The notes: generated by a model from the letters alone, not told the origin. Shown: positions 42,048 through 54,969, numbered from the stretch's first letter. The stretch: DNA of 64,000 nt from Phenylobacterium sp. (GCF_030651185.1 NZ_JAUSCJ010000036.1:1-64000), one strand, 5' to 3'. Made by a program: numbers and translations.

Positions 42048-43453
42048 ATATGTAGAACCCGACCATAGGCGTCGAGCGAGGCCTCATGCATGGCCTCGCT
42101 CATCGTCGGGTGGGGGAAGACGGTGGCGATCAGCTCGGCCTCGGTGGCTTCGAGCGTCATGGCAAGGGCGAAGCCCTGGATCATCTCGGTGACCTCGCCG
42201 CCGATCAGGTGAGCGCCGATCAGGGCGCCGGTCTTCTCGTCGAAGATGGTCTTCACAAAGCCCTCGGTATCGCCTGAGGCGATGGCCTTGCCGTTCACCC
42301 GGAACGGGAAGCGGCCGACCTTGACGGCGATCCCCTTCTCCTTGGCGCCGGCCTCCGTGATCCCCACCGAGGCGATCTGCGGCGTCGAATAGGTGCAGCC
42401 GGGGATGGGGGCGTTGAGGTTCGAGGGCGCCAGGCCGGCGATATGCTCGATGCAGTGGACGCCTTCGTGGCTGGCCTTGTGGGCGAGCCAGGGCGGGCCT
42501 GCGACATCGCCGATGGCGAACAGGCCCGGCACGCCAGTGGCGCCGTGGCTGTCGGTGACCACGTGGGTGCGGTCGATCTTCACGCCCAGGGCTTCGAGGC
42601 CCATGTCCTCGACATTGCCGACGATGCCGACGGCGACGATGGCCACCTCGGCCTCCAGGGTTTCTGAACTTTGGGCGCCGCTTGCAGTGATACGGACCCC
42701 CCCCGATTTCGGCTTCTCGACCTTTTCGACCTGGGCGCCGACGCGGAACTCTATGCCGCGTTTTTCGAAGGCTTTCCGGGCGGTTGTGGAGACTTCCTCA
42801 TCTTCCACGGGAAGGATGCGCGGCAGGGTCTCAATGACCGTCACCTCGGCCCCTAGAGCCCTGTAAAAGCTCGCGAATTCAATGCCGATGGCGCCCGATC
42901 CGATGACGATCAGGGATTTGGGCGCCGATTTGGGCGCCATGGCCTCGCGGTAGGTCCAGATGCGGTCGCCGTCCGGCTCCAGGCCGACGGCTGGGATGGT
43001 GCGGGCGCGGGCCCCGGTGGCCAGGATGACGTGCTTGGCGGTGAGGGTGCGGGCGCCGCCGGCCTTCAGGGCCACGACGACCTTGGGCGCGGGACTGCCC
43101 TTCTCCAGCTTGGCGGTCCCCTCCACCACCTCGATCTTGTGCTTCTTCATCAGGAAGGCGACGCCGGAGTTCAGCTGGGCGGCCACCTTGCGGGAGCGCT
43201 TGATGATGCCGGTGAAGTCGAAGGAGGCCTTCTCAACCTTGATGCCGTAGTCGGCCAGGTGGGAAAGCTGCTCATAGGCCTCGCCACTCTTCAGCAGGGC
43301 CTTGGTGGGGATGCAGCCCCAGTTCAGGCAGACCCCGCCCAGGGCTTCCTTCTCGATGATGGCGGTCCTCAGGCCGAGCTGGCTGGCGCGGATGGCGGTG
43401 ACATAGCCGCCGGGGCCGGAGCCGATGATGATGACGTCAAAGGAGTCAGCCAT
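42044..43453 (-). CDS. lpdA: Dihydrolipoyl dehydrogenase (E3)
   Basis: 469 residues. FAD-dependent disulfide oxidoreductase that reoxidises dihydrolipoyl groups. N-terminal FAD motif: IIGSGPGGYVTAIRASQLGL. Redox-active disulfide: GGVCLNWGCIPTKALL. NAD motif: IVIGSGAIGIEFASFYRALG. C-terminal His-Glu pair: FPHPTMSEAMHEA. It lies in the pdh operon direction, overlapping the gpx stop by one base (TGATG). As the last gene of the block it supplies E3 to the PDH complex and possibly others. Confidence 0.97.
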   Translation of the reverse strand: MADSFDVIIIGSGPGGYVTAIRASQLGLRTAIIEKEALGGVCLNWGCIPTKALLKSGEAYEQLSHLADYGIKVEKASFDFTGIIKRSRKVAAQLNSGVAFLMKKHKIEVVEGTAKLEKGSPAPKVVVALKAGGARTLTAKHVILATGARARTIPAVGLEPDGDRIWTYREAMAPKSAPKSLIVIGSGAIGIEFASFYRALGAEVTVIETLPRILPVEDEEVSTTARKAFEKRGIEFRVGAQVEKVEKPKSGGVRITASGAQSSETLEAEVAIVAVGIVGNVEDMGLEALGVKIDRTHVVTDSHGATGVPGLFAIGDVAGPPWLAHKASHEGVHCIEHIAGLAPSNLNAPIPGCTYSTPQIASVGITEAGAKEKGIAVKVGRFPFRVNGKAIASGDTEGFVKTIFDEKTGALIGAHLIGGEVTEMIQGFALAMTLEATEAELIATVFPHPTMSEAMHEASLDAYGRVLHI

Positions 43454-43929
43454 CAGAGCAGGGCCTCGATGGCGCTTTCCAGCGACTTGGGTTCGACGGT
43501 GGGGGCGAAGCGGTCAACCACCTGGCCCTTACGGTCGACGAGGAATTTGGTGAAGTTCCACTTCACATTGGCGGTCCCCAGCAGGCCCTTCTTCTCCTTC
43601 TTGAGATAGGCGAAGAGCGGATGGGGCTTGGGTCCGTTGACGTCGATCTTGCTCATCATCGGGAAGTCGACCTCGTAGGTCAGCGAACAGAAGCTGGCGA
43701 TCTCAGCCGCGTCGCCCGGCTCCTGAGCCCCGAACTGGTTGCAGGGGAAGCCCAGCACCACGAGGCCGCGGTCCTTGTACTTGGCGTAGAGCGCCTCCAG
43801 CCCCGCGTACTGGGGGGTGAACCCGCACTTGCTGGCCGTGTTGACGATCAGCACCACCTTGTCGCGGTAGGTGGAAAGGGGCGCCGCCTTGCCGTCCAGC
43901 GTTTCCGCACTGAAGTCGTAGATGCTCAT
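43453..43929 (-). CDS. Glutathione peroxidase family protein (Cys type)
   Basis: 158 residues. Peroxidatic Cys in VNTASKCGFTPQYAGLEALY; FPCNQFGAQEPG supplies the Gln, with a resolving-type Cys at that position; the Trp motif is KWNFTKFLVD. Bacterial members often use thioredoxin rather than glutathione. No signal peptide, so cytosolic. The gene is between pdhC and lpdA on the same strand with a 9-base gap, so it is in the PDH operon and may protect the lipoyl-thiol complex from peroxides. Confidence 0.94.
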   Translation of the reverse strand: MSIYDFSAETLDGKAAPLSTYRDKVVLIVNTASKCGFTPQYAGLEALYAKYKDRGLVVLGFPCNQFGAQEPGDAAEIASFCSLTYEVDFPMMSKIDVNGPKPHPLFAYLKKEKKGLLGTANVKWNFTKFLVDRKGQVVDRFAPTVEPKSLESAIEALL

Positions 43930-43938
43930 GGCGGTCCC

Positions 43939-45276
43939 CTAGACGATCATCGTGATGGGATCTTCGATCAGGATCTTGAAGGCTTGCAGCCAGCGGGCGC
44001 CGATGGCGCCGTCCACCACCCGGTGATCGCAGGTCAGCGTCACGGTCATCACCGTGGCGATGGCCAGCTGGCCGTTCTTGACGACCGGCCGCGGCTCGCC
44101 CGCGCCCACCGACAGGATGGCGCCCTGGGGCTCGTTGAGGATCGAAGAGAAGGCCTTGATGCCGAACATGCCCAGGTTGGAGACCGAGAAGGTGCCGCCC
44201 TGGAACTCCTCGGGCTTGAGCTTGCGGGTGCGGGCGCGGGCCGCCAGGTCCTTGGCCTCGGTGGCGATTGCGCTGAGGCCCTTGGTCTCGGCTGACCGGA
44301 TGATCGGGGTTATGAGCCCGCCGTCGATGGCGACGGCCATGGCGATATCGGCATGGTGGTGCAGGGCGATGCCCTCGGGCGAGTAGGAGGCGTTGGCCTC
44401 CGGCACCTGCTTCAGGGCGATGGCGGCCGCCTTGATCACCAGGTCGTTGACGCTGACCTTCACGCCCTGGCTCTCCAGCATGGCGTTGATCTTCACCCGG
44501 CCGGCCAGCAGGGCGTCGATCTCCAGGTCGATGGTCAGCGGGAAGTGCGGCACATCGCGGAAGCTCTCGGTGAGCCGGCGGGCCACGGTCTTGCGCATGC
44601 CATCCAGGGGCACGAGGTCGTAGGAACCGTCGGGGATGCCCATCTGGGCCAGGCTCTGGACCTGACGCGGGGCCGAGGCCGCCGCGCCGGCGCTGGCCGA
44701 AGCCTTGGCGGCGCCGGGGGCCGCGCCCTCGACGTCACGCTTGATGATGCGGCCGTGGGGGCCTGAGCCCGTCATCGTGGAGAGGTCGAGGTTCTTCTGG
44801 GCGGCGATGCGGCGGGCCAGGGGCGAGGCGAAGACGCGCGCTCCCTGCCCTTCTCCCCCTGCGGGAGAAGGTGGCCGGTGGGAGACCGGTCGGATGAGGG
44901 GTTGCGCTCCGGTCTCCGCGCTTTCGGCGACAGGCTCTCCGGAGATATGGGCGTGACCCCTCATCCGACCCTGCTCCGCAGGGCCACCTTCTCCCGCAGG
45001 GGGAGAAGGAGAAGGAGAAGGCGACGCCGCCTCCCCCTCGCCCGACAGCTTCGCGATCGGGGAATTGACCTTCACGTTCTCCGTGCCCTCGGGGACCAGG
45101 ATATCCTCGATGATCCCCTCGTCGACGGCCTCGACCTCCATGGTCGCCTTGTCGGTCTCGATCTCGGCGATGACATCGCCGGACTTCACGGCGTCGCCCT
45201 TCTTCACATACCACTTGGCGAGGGTGCCCTCCTCCATGGTGGGCGACAGCGCTGGCATCAGGATCTCGATCGACAT
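43939..45276 (-). CDS. pdhC: Pyruvate dehydrogenase E2, dihydrolipoyl acetyltransferase, with a repeat-derived linker
   Basis: 445 residues. Lipoyl domain 1-78 with lipoylated Lys43 in [14 protein letters not shown]3/E1-binding domain around 147-185 ([20 protein letters not shown], then [16 protein letters not shown]). Catalytic domain from about 215, with the active-site motif [16 protein letters not shown]. The linker at residues 90-143 is encoded by a 161-base palindromic repeat (44849-45009) read in frame; it gives [14 protein letters not shown] and then [11 protein letters not shown]. That part is unlike the usual Ala/Pro linker, and it also carries residues such as Arg, Met and His ([10 protein letters not shown]). 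The enzyme transfers acetyl from lipoyl to CoA. Confidence 0.97.
   Translation of the reverse strand: MSIEILMPALSPTMEEGTLAKWYVKKGDAVKSGDVIAEIETDKATMEVEAVDEGIIEDILVPEGTENVKVNSPIAKLSGEGEAASPSPSPSPPAGEGGPAEQGRMRGHAHISGEPVAESAETGAQPLIRPVSHRPPSPAGGEGQGARVFASPLARRIAAQKNLDLSTMTGSGPHGRIIKRDVEGAAPGAAKASASAGAAASAPRQVQSLAQMGIPDGSYDLVPLDGMRKTVARRLTESFRDVPHFPLTIDLEIDALLAGRVKINAMLESQGVKVSVNDLVIKAAAIALKQVPEANASYSPEGIALHHHADIAMAVAIDGGLITPIIRSAETKGLSAIATEAKDLAARARTRKLKPEEFQGGTFSVSNLGMFGIKAFSSILNEPQGAILSVGAGEPRPVVKNGQLAIATVMTVTLTCDHRVVDGAIGARWLQAFKILIEDPITMIV
44849..45009. repeat. Large inverted-repeat element inside pdhC
   Basis: Left arm 44849-44902 and right arm 44956-45009, each 54 bases, are inverted copies. 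The outer 28 bases and the inner 13 bases are identical; the 13 between are diverged. Each arm also holds an inner palindrome CTCCCCCTGCGGGAG. A 53-base centre separates the arms. The sequence looks like a dispersed palindromic repeat of the kind often seen between genes in this group, here inserted in the region encoding the E2 linker without breaking the frame. Confidence 0.85.
45119..45174. repeat. 56-base exact duplicate shared by the lipoyl domains of pdhC and pdhB
   Basis: 45119-45174 (pdhC) and 46977-47032 (pdhB) are identical over 56 bases in the same orientation, in the coding segment around the lipoylated Lys. Flanking codons differ. This fits domain duplication kept similar by recombination or strong constraint. 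Confidence 0.8.
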
Positions 45277-45323
45277 GGGTCAGGCGCTCGGGCGGTTGTG
45301 GGGGGCGCAGGCGCGCAAGAAGG

Positions 45324-45725
45324 TCATGACGGCTCCAGCGACAGATGGGCCAGCTGGTCGGCGTTGGCCTCCCAGTTCTGGCCGTCGAAGGCGGTGAGGT
45401 CGAGGGTGGCCGTCTCGTCCAGGCAGCGGGCGTTGACCGACCAGCCGTCCGGATTGGAACGCGGGCGGTAGAAGCTCTTGATGCCGCATTCCGAGCAGAA
45501 CAGGTGCTTGGCCACCCGGCTGTTGAAGCTGTACTCGGCCAGCCGCTCCATGCCCTGGGTCACGCGGAAGCGGCTCTCGGGCACGATGATGTGGATGAAT
45601 CCGGTCTTGGCGCACATGGAGCAGTTGCAGGTCTGGGCCTCGACGAGCTGCGGCAAGGCCACCTCGAACCGCACGCCGCCGCAATGGCAGCCCCCCGCCC
45701 GCCAGGTGAACGGGTCGGGGCTCAT
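45324..45725 (-). CDS. GFA-family zinc protein (glutathione-dependent formaldehyde-activating fold) inside the pdh operon
   Basis: 133 residues. Zinc-binding Cys pattern of the GFA/CENP-V fold: [12 protein letters not shown], then [11 protein letters not shown], then [13 protein letters not shown]. No signal peptide. Its ATG overlaps the pdhB stop by 4 bases and it ends 47 bases before pdhC, so it is read through within the PDH transcript. Members of this family often have no proven activity on formaldehyde; a link to thiol chemistry near a lipoyl complex is possible but not shown. Confidence 0.92.
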   Translation of the reverse strand: MSPDPFTWRAGGCHCGGVRFEVALPQLVEAQTCNCSMCAKTGFIHIIVPESRFRVTQGMERLAEYSFNSRVAKHLFCSECGIKSFYRPRSNPDGWSVNARCLDETATLDLTAFDGQNWEANADQLAHLSLEPS

Positions 45726-47131
45726 TTGTAGGTGACCGCCCTCACCGCCTTCACGATCTTGTCGACCGAGGGCAGCGACAGCGCCTCCAGATTGGCCGCG
45801 TAGGGCATGGGGACGTCTTCCTGATGCACGCGGGCCGGCGGCGCGTCGAGGTAGTCGAAGGCGTGCTCCAGGACGCGGGCGATCACCTCGGCGCCGACGC
45901 CCATGGGGCCCCAGCCTTCCTCGACGGTGACCAGGCGGTTGGTCTTCTTGACGCTCGACACGATGGTTTCGTGGTCGAGGGGCCGCAGGGTGCGCAGGTC
46001 GATGACCTCGGCCTCGATGCCCAGGCCCGCCAGCTTCTCGGCGGCTTCCAGGGCCAGGCCCACGGCGCGGGAGTGGGCGGTGATGGTGACGTCAGTCCCC
46101 TCGCGGCGGACCTTGGCCTTGCCGATCGGGACGACCCAGTCGACATCGGCCGGCACGTCGAACTCGACGCCGTAGAGCATCTCGTGTTCCAGGAAGACCA
46201 CGGGGTTGGGGTCGCGGATGGCGGCTTTGAGCAGGCCCTTGGCGTCGGCGGCGTCATAGGGCGCCACCACCTTCAGGCCGGGCACCTGGGCGTACCAGGC
46301 CGAGTAGTCCTGGCTGTGCTGGGCGCCCACGCGGGCCGCCGCGCCGTTGGGCCCGCGGAACACGACCGAGCATTTGATCTGACCGCCGGACATGTAGAGC
46401 GTCTTGGCGGCGGAGTTGATGATGTGGTCGATCGCCTGCATGGCGAAGTTGAAGGTCATGAACTCGATGATGGGCTTCAGGCCCGCCATGGCCGCGCCGA
46501 CGCCGAGGCCCGCGAAGCCGTACTCGGTGATCGGGGTGTCGATCACCCGGCGGTCGCCGAACTCCTCCAGCAGGCCGCGGGAGACCTTGTAGGCGCCCTG
46601 GTACTGGGCGACTTCCTCCCCCATCAGGAAGACGTTCTCGTCCCGGCGCATCTCCTCGGCCATGGCGTCGCGCAGGGCGTCGCGGATCGTGGTCTTCACC
46701 AGCTTCACGCCCTCCGGAAGCTCGGGGTCACGCAGGGCCGGTCGGGGCGCCACCGGTGTCGCGGCCTCGCCTTCGGGCTGGGGCTCGGCGGCCTCGGGCG
46801 GCTGCTTTTCCGGATCGCCGCTGGCGGCGGGTTCCGGCCTGGTCTCAGCCTTCGGGGCCGGCGCCTCAGCCTTGGGCGACGGTGCGGCGGCGCCCTCACT
46901 GGCCAGACGGGCGATGGGGGTGTTGACCTTCACCTCCTCGGTCCCTTCCGGCACCAGGATCGCCTCGACCACGCCTTCGTCGACGGCCTCGACCTCCATG
47001 GTCGCCTTGTCGGTCTCGATCTCGGCGATGACGTCACCGGACTTCACGGTGTCGCCCACCTTCACGTGCCACTTGGCCAGCGTGCCCTCTTCCATGGTCG
47101 GCGAGAGGGCCGGCATCAGTACGTCGGTCAC
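45722..47131 (-). CDS. pdhB: Pyruvate dehydrogenase E1 beta with N-terminal lipoyl domain
   Basis: 469 residues, about 140 more than a plain E1 beta. Residues 1-77 are a lipoyl domain with Lys42 in [13 protein letters not shown], followed by a Pro/Ala/Glu-rich linker (about 78-130). The transketolase-like E1 beta core follows (from [20 protein letters not shown], then [20 protein letters not shown]). It pairs with PdhA to decarboxylate pyruvate using TPP. A lipoyl domain on E1 beta is a known alphaproteobacterial feature and may give extra acyl-carrying arms. Its ATG overlaps the pdhA stop by 4 bases. Confidence 0.97.
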   Translation of the reverse strand: MTDVLMPALSPTMEEGTLAKWHVKVGDTVKSGDVIAEIETDKATMEVEAVDEGVVEAILVPEGTEEVKVNTPIARLASEGAAAPSPKAEAPAPKAETRPEPAASGDPEKQPPEAAEPQPEGEAATPVAPRPALRDPELPEGVKLVKTTIRDALRDAMAEEMRRDENVFLMGEEVAQYQGAYKVSRGLLEEFGDRRVIDTPITEYGFAGLGVGAAMAGLKPIIEFMTFNFAMQAIDHIINSAAKTLYMSGGQIKCSVVFRGPNGAAARVGAQHSQDYSAWYAQVPGLKVVAPYDAADAKGLLKAAIRDPNPVVFLEHEMLYGVEFDVPADVDWVVPIGKAKVRREGTDVTITAHSRAVGLALEAAEKLAGLGIEAEVIDLRTLRPLDHETIVSSVKKTNRLVTVEEGWGPMGVGAEVIARVLEHAFDYLDAPPARVHQEDVPMPYAANLEALSLPSVDKIVKAVRAVTYK

Positions 47132-48174
47132 TGAGCGGCCTCCAGGTAGACGTCGGTATAGAGCTCGGACGGCTCAGGCTCGGGCGAGGTGCGGGCGAAT
47201 TCGGCGGCGTCGGCGACGATCTTCTTCACCTCGGCGTCGATGGCCTTCAGCGCGGCGTCGTCGGCCCAGCCCTTCGTCTCCAGCAGTTCCTGCAGGTGAT
47301 CGATGGGGTCGCGAGTCTTGCGGACCTCGTCGACCTCCTCGCGGGTGCGGTACTTGGCGGGGTCGCTCATCGAGTGGCCGCGATAGCGGTAGGTCTTCAT
47401 TTCCAGGATGTAGGGGCCTTCGCCCGAGCGCGCGTGGGCGGCGGCCTTCCGGGCGGCTTCCTGCACGGCGATGACGTCCATGCCGTCGACCTCCTCGCCC
47501 GGAATCCGGAACGAGGCGCCGCGCTTGTAGAGGTGGGTTTCCGAGGACGACCGCTCGATGGAGGTGCCCATGGCGTACTGGTTGTTCTCGATCACATAGA
47601 CGACCGGGAGCTTCCAGATCGTGGCCATGTTGAAGCTCTCGTAGACCTGGCCCTGGTTGGCCGCGCCGTCGCCGAAATAGGTGAAGGCGACCTTCTTGTT
47701 GTCCTTGTAGCGGTTGGCGAGCGCCAGACCGGTGCCCAGCGAAACCTGGCCACCGACGATGCCGTGGCCGCCGTAGAAGTCGGCCTCGGTGGAGAACATG
47801 TGCATCGACCCGCCCTTGCCCTTGGACGAGCCGGTGAAGCGGCCGGTGAGTTCGGCCATGACTTCCCTGGGATCCATGCCGCAGGCCAGCATGTGGCCGT
47901 GGTCGCGGTAGCCGGTGATCACCTGGTCGCCGGCCTCCTTGATGGACTGCACGCCGACGGCGATGGCTTCCTGGCCGATATAGAGGTGGCAGAAGCCGCC
48001 GATCAGACCCATGCCGTAGAGCTGGCCGGCCCGCTCCTCGAAGCGTCGGATCAGCAGCATGTCGCGGTAGAACTTGAGCAGGGCGTCCTTGGTCATGGGA
48101 TCCGCACCATTGCCAATGACACCGGTGTCATTCTTCTTCCGCTTGGAAGTCGAGCTTGCCTGCCCGCGCGCCAT
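47128..48174 (-). CDS. pdhA: Pyruvate dehydrogenase E1 alpha
   Basis: 348 residues. TPP-binding motif [20 protein letters not shown]; the phosphorylation-loop-like segment [18 protein letters not shown]-terminal core [23 protein letters not shown] 48174 was preferred because GGAG lies about 10 bases upstream; GTG at 48198 would add eight residues. The N-terminus is a basic disordered tail ([10 protein letters not shown]). First gene of pdhA-pdhB-GFA-pdhC-gpx-lpdA. A hairpin at 48250-48265 is in its leader. Confidence 0.96.
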   Translation of the reverse strand: MARGQASSTSKRKKNDTGVIGNGADPMTKDALLKFYRDMLLIRRFEERAGQLYGMGLIGGFCHLYIGQEAIAVGVQSIKEAGDQVITGYRDHGHMLACGMDPREVMAELTGRFTGSSKGKGGSMHMFSTEADFYGGHGIVGGQVSLGTGLALANRYKDNKKVAFTYFGDGAANQGQVYESFNMATIWKLPVVYVIENNQYAMGTSIERSSSETHLYKRGASFRIPGEEVDGMDVIAVQEAARKAAAHARSGEGPYILEMKTYRYRGHSMSDPAKYRTREEVDEVRKTRDPIDHLQELLETKGWADDAALKAIDAEVKKIVADAAEFARTSPEPEPSELYTDVYLEAAQ

Positions 48175-48249
48175 TCGTTTCTCCGTGGAGTTCGCCACTT
48201 GGGCCTCGTTCCCGAGTCAGTCGTCTGATGAGCGTCTTCGCTTCAGGTC

Positions 48250-48265
48250 CAGGCGACAACGCCTG
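48250..48265. terminator. Hairpin between ftsB and pdhA
   Basis: CAGGCG-ACAA-CGCCTG, a 6-bp stem with a 4-base loop, extended outward by GGTC/GACC with a bulge. It is 81 bases after the ftsB stop and 75 bases before the pdhA start on the minus strand. It could end ftsB transcription or act in the pdhA leader. No T-run. Confidence 0.4.
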
Positions 48266-48345
48266 AGACCCTAGGTTAGAGCCCGACGATGGCCAAAACC
48301 GGTCTCTGGTTTCGGGCGCCGGCCTCTGGAACGAACGAATCCGCC

Positions 48346-48690
48346 CTACGGCTTCACCCGGATCACATAGTCTCTCGGGTCGGCGAAACCTAGCAGGGAA
48401 CGGGCGCGCTCTTCCAGCAGATCAGCCGAAAGACTGGTGTCGCGCAAAAGCCGGGCGCGGGCCTCAAGGTCCTGCCTCTCGATGCGCACCTTGTGCAGTT
48501 CCGAGATCTTGGCGGCCAGGGCGGCGTCGCGGGCGTCCGAGGAGAGCAGGCCCCGATCGCCCGTGAAGGCGTGGAACCCGAAATAAAAGATCAGGAAGGC
48601 CAGGGCGGCGGTCGGCAGATAGGGGCGAATACTTGAGAGCACGGGCCTGGAATCAAAAGCGTTTCTGACCCAGCCAATCTCGGCCTTCAT
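48346..48690 (-). CDS. ftsB: Septum formation initiator FtsB/DivIC-like
   Basis: 114 residues. One membrane segment (LPTAALAFLIFYFGFHAF) followed by a coiled coil (ISELHKVRIERQDLEARARL) and the FtsB terminal motif (LLEERARSLLGFADPRDYVI). Bitopic inner-membrane protein of the divisome, partner of FtsQ and FtsL. Position between eno and pdhA is typical for alphaproteobacteria, although here two other genes have come between eno and ftsB. Confidence 0.94.
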   Translation of the reverse strand: MKAEIGWVRNAFDSRPVLSSIRPYLPTAALAFLIFYFGFHAFTGDRGLLSSDARDAALAAKISELHKVRIERQDLEARARLLRDTSLSADLLEERARSLLGFADPRDYVIRVKP

Positions 48691-48772
48691 GTTTAATATT
48701 GCGTTGCGGTCAAGCTTGAGGCCGCGGCGCCAAGCGTCGCATTGGATTGAGGTTATCCCGACCGCCTCAGGA

Positions 48773-49468
48773 TCAGGCCGCGACGCCGAAGATCGCGCCC
48801 ACGCCCGCCGTCAGGGCCATGGCCATGGCGCCCCAGAAGGTCACGCGGGCCACGGCTTTCCAGATCGGCGCGCCGCCCGCCCGTGCGCCCACTCCGCCCA
48901 GCAGGGCGAGGAAGGCTACAGACGCCCCGGCCACCGCAGGCACAAGCGCCGGCAGCGGGGTGACGACGGCCAAGGCCAGCGGCAGGGCCGCGCCGGCGGC
49001 GAAGGTGAGCGCCGAGGTGAAGGCCGCCTGCACCGGCCGGGCCGTGGTCATCTCGGAAATGCCCAGCTCATCGCGGGCATGGGCGCCGAGAGCGTCCCTG
49101 GCCATCAGCTGGCGGGCGACCTCTTCGGCGAGCTTGGGTTCGACGCCGCGGGCGGCATAGATGCCCGCGAGTTCGGCCAGCTCGAGGTCCGGCTGGGTGT
49201 CGAGTTCGCCCTTTTCGCGCGCCAGGTCGGCCCGCTCGGTGTCGGACTGAGAGCTGACCGAGACGTACTCGCCGGCGGCCATCGACATGGCCCCGGCCAC
49301 CAGGCCCGCGACCCCCGCCACCAGGATCTCCCCCCGCCCCTGGCTCGCCGCGGCGACGCCGACGATCAGGCTGGCGGTGGAGACGATGCCGTCATTGGCG
49401 CCCAGGACGGCGGCGCGAAGCCAGCCGACCCGTTCAATCAGATGCATCTCGCGGTGGGATCTAGACAT
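48773..49468 (-). CDS. VIT1/CCC1 family membrane protein (Fe/Mn transport)
   Basis: 231 residues, about five membrane segments. Family motifs: GWLRAAVLGANDGIVSTASL at the N-terminus and AGLVAGAMSMAAGEYVSVSS in the second helix, then the metal-binding cytoplasmic loop (about 80-140) rich in Glu and Asp. It likely exports Fe2+ or Mn2+ from the cytoplasm. No ferritin-like domain is attached. It starts 27 bases after the cytochrome b561 gene and may share its transcript, which would put it under the FNR-type box at 50107. Confidence 0.93.
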   Translation of the reverse strand: MSRSHREMHLIERVGWLRAAVLGANDGIVSTASLIVGVAAASQGRGEILVAGVAGLVAGAMSMAAGEYVSVSSQSDTERADLAREKGELDTQPDLELAELAGIYAARGVEPKLAEEVARQLMARDALGAHARDELGISEMTTARPVQAAFTSALTFAAGAALPLALAVVTPLPALVPAVAGASVAFLALLGGVGARAGGAPIWKAVARVTFWGAMAMALTAGVGAIFGVAA

Positions 49469-49495
49469 GGGACCTCCCTATGCGCGGCCTGGAGC

Positions 49496-50056
49496 CTAGG
49501 TCGAAGGTGAGCGTTTGACCCACAACATACGCTGCAGGGTCCCGTCACGGTCGATCACCAGGTGCTTCAGGGCGCCGGCGATGTGCAGAATAACCAACGG
49601 CCAGAACAGCTTGGTCGCCGCGCCGTGCACCTCCTCGGCCGCCTCGTGCAGCCAATCCAGCCGCACCGGGAATGGGCTGGGGATCGCGAAGAGATCGAAG
49701 ACCTGGATGGGGCGGGCGGCCGACCAGATCGCCAGGGGGCCGGTGACCAGCAGCACCGCGATCATCAGCAGGAACAGGCCCTGGACCGCCATGGCCGCCC
49801 GGTGGAGCCAGATGTTGGGCTCCAGGGTGCGAGGATGGGGCTGGGACAGGCTCCAGAGCAGGCGGGCCGCCAGGAAGGTGAAGAGCAGGACCGCCACGGA
49901 CACGTGCAGGTTCTGGGCGGCGAGCTTGGCGGCGCGGTCGGGCGCCTCCTCCATCTGCTCGCCCAGCAGGTAGAGCGCCGTGACGCCCACCGCGCTGATC
50001 CAATGGAGGCCGATGGCCGCCCAACCGTAGGCGACTCGGGTGTTGCGAAGGGACAT
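49496..50056 (-). CDS. Cytochrome b561 family protein
   Basis: 186 residues, four membrane helices with two b-type haem sites. Candidate haem-ligating His: IGLHWISAVGVTALYLLG, NLHVSVAVLLFTFLAARLLW, and LHEAAEEVHGAATKLFWPLV with LHIAGALKHLVI. Bacterial members are inner-membrane electron-transfer proteins, some acting as superoxide:quinone oxidoreductases. A perfect TTGAT-N4-ATCAA palindrome at 50107-50120 upstream points to anaerobic or microaerobic control. It is between eno and the VIT gene on the same strand. Confidence 0.94.
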   Translation of the reverse strand: MSLRNTRVAYGWAAIGLHWISAVGVTALYLLGEQMEEAPDRAAKLAAQNLHVSVAVLLFTFLAARLLWSLSQPHPRTLEPNIWLHRAAMAVQGLFLLMIAVLLVTGPLAIWSAARPIQVFDLFAIPSPFPVRLDWLHEAAEEVHGAATKLFWPLVILHIAGALKHLVIDRDGTLQRMLWVKRSPST

Positions 50057-50106
50057 GGCAAGGCTCCGGAGGAGCCCCGCTATGCTTCGGCAGGGTTCGC
50101 GCCGCC

Positions 50107-50120
50107 TTGATCGGGATCAA
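50107..50120. promoter_or_regulatory. FNR/FixK-type box upstream of cytochrome b561
   Basis: TTGATCGGGATCAA is a perfect match to the TTGAT-N4-ATCAA site of FNR, FixK and related CRP-family regulators. Its centre is about 57 bases before the cytochrome b561 ATG at 50056, which fits a class II activator site with a short leader. It extends to CCTTGATC-GG-GATCAAGG. It is in the 81-base gap after eno. Confidence 0.75.
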
Positions 50121-50137
50121 GGGCGGAGCTGTACGCC

Positions 50138-52431
<2,294 letters not shown>

Positions 52432-52501
52432 AATTCGCCAGTGCCCAGTTTGGGGAGACCGGCGCACCGTGGCCTTGGGGATCACGTCAGGGAGAACCCG
52501 G

Positions 52502-52750
52502 ATGACACCGAAGACGAAGGTTGGGCTGAACGCCGCGGCGCTGGCGGCGGCCATGGCGCTTGGCGTGCTGATCGGCCAATCGACGGCCGCTCAGCCGCAG
52601 ATGGCGGCGGCGCTGGACGCCCTGCAGGGCGCGCGCTCGCACCTCGTGGCGGCCAACAACGACAAGGGCGGCCATCGCGGCAAGGCGATCCGCGCCGTCG
52701 ATGACGCCATCGCCGAGACCCGGGCCGGCATCCGCTACGCCGGCTACTGA
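52502..52750 (+). CDS. Small secreted protein of unknown function
   Basis: 82 residues. Signal peptide (LNAAALAAAMALGVLIGQST, cleavage near TAAQP). The mature peptide is helical and rich in Ala, Asp and Arg (ALDALQGARSHLVAANND, then KGGHRGKAIRAVDDAIAET), like a small helical hairpin protein. Followed by a strong terminator at 52771-52809. Related short proteins are common in Caulobacterales but have no known role. Confidence 0.8.
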   Translation: MTPKTKVGLNAAALAAAMALGVLIGQSTAAQPQMAAALDALQGARSHLVAANNDKGGHRGKAIRAVDDAIAETRAGIRYAGY

Positions 52751-52770
52751 GGAGGCTAAACGCCCAAGTC

Positions 52771-52809
52771 AAAGCCACCCGCCGCGGATCCCGCAGCGGG
52801 TGGCTTTTT
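52771..52809. terminator. Intrinsic terminator between small secreted gene and rpmF
   Basis: AAAGCCACCCGC (52771-52782) and GCGGGTGGCTTT (52796-52807) form a 12-bp perfect stem with a 13-base loop, followed by TT on the plus strand. The A-run on the other side makes it usable in both directions, so it may also serve the convergent rpmF (stop at 52862). Confidence 0.88.
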
Positions 52810-52861
52810 GATCTTCAAGCTGCAGACGCCGCGGGCCCCGAGAGGCCGGCAGAGAAGACGG

Positions 52862-53044
52862 CTAGTCTTCCTTCGGCGTGATGACCTGGCGGCCCTTGTA
52901 CATGCCGGTCTTCAGGTCGACGTGGTGCGGGCGCTTCAGTTCGCCGGTTTCCTTGTCTTCGACATAGGAATTGGCGCCCAGGGCGTCATGGCTGCGGCGC
53001 ATGTTGCGACGCGAGGGCGAGACTTTGCGTTTAGGAACGGCCAT
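52862..53044 (-). CDS. rpmF: 50S ribosomal protein L32
   Basis: 60 residues. N-terminal [20 protein letters not shown] is the family signature. The zinc-type Cys pairs of some L32 forms are absent; this is the Cys-free form. The start is ATG 53044; the frame is open upstream without similarity. The conserved plsX-fabH neighbours often seen after rpmF are not here. Confidence 0.97.
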   Translation of the reverse strand: MAVPKRKVSPSRRNMRRSHDALGANSYVEDKETGELKRPHHVDLKTGMYKGRQVITPKED

Positions 53045-53179
53045 GGGAGAATCTCTCAGGCGTGGAAATGGAAGCGGCGGCCTCGTGGCCGCCGACGTGA
53101 GCGCGGGTGTATGACGCAAACACCGCTTCGTTTCAAGCGCCGAAGCCCTGGAAACAACGATCGCGTCGCCACCCTCGAT

Positions 53180-54826
<1,647 letters not shown>

Positions 54827-54969
54827 TCAGAGTAGCGGTGATTCGGGGCGTTGGCGCTCAGGTGATTCGCGAAAACCTGTTGAGGGGCGCAAAGGCCGCA
54901 CCCGGCAAGCCATGGGAGATCGCGCCGCAGATGCGGCGATGTGGTCGGCTTGCCCATGAAAACCTTGGA

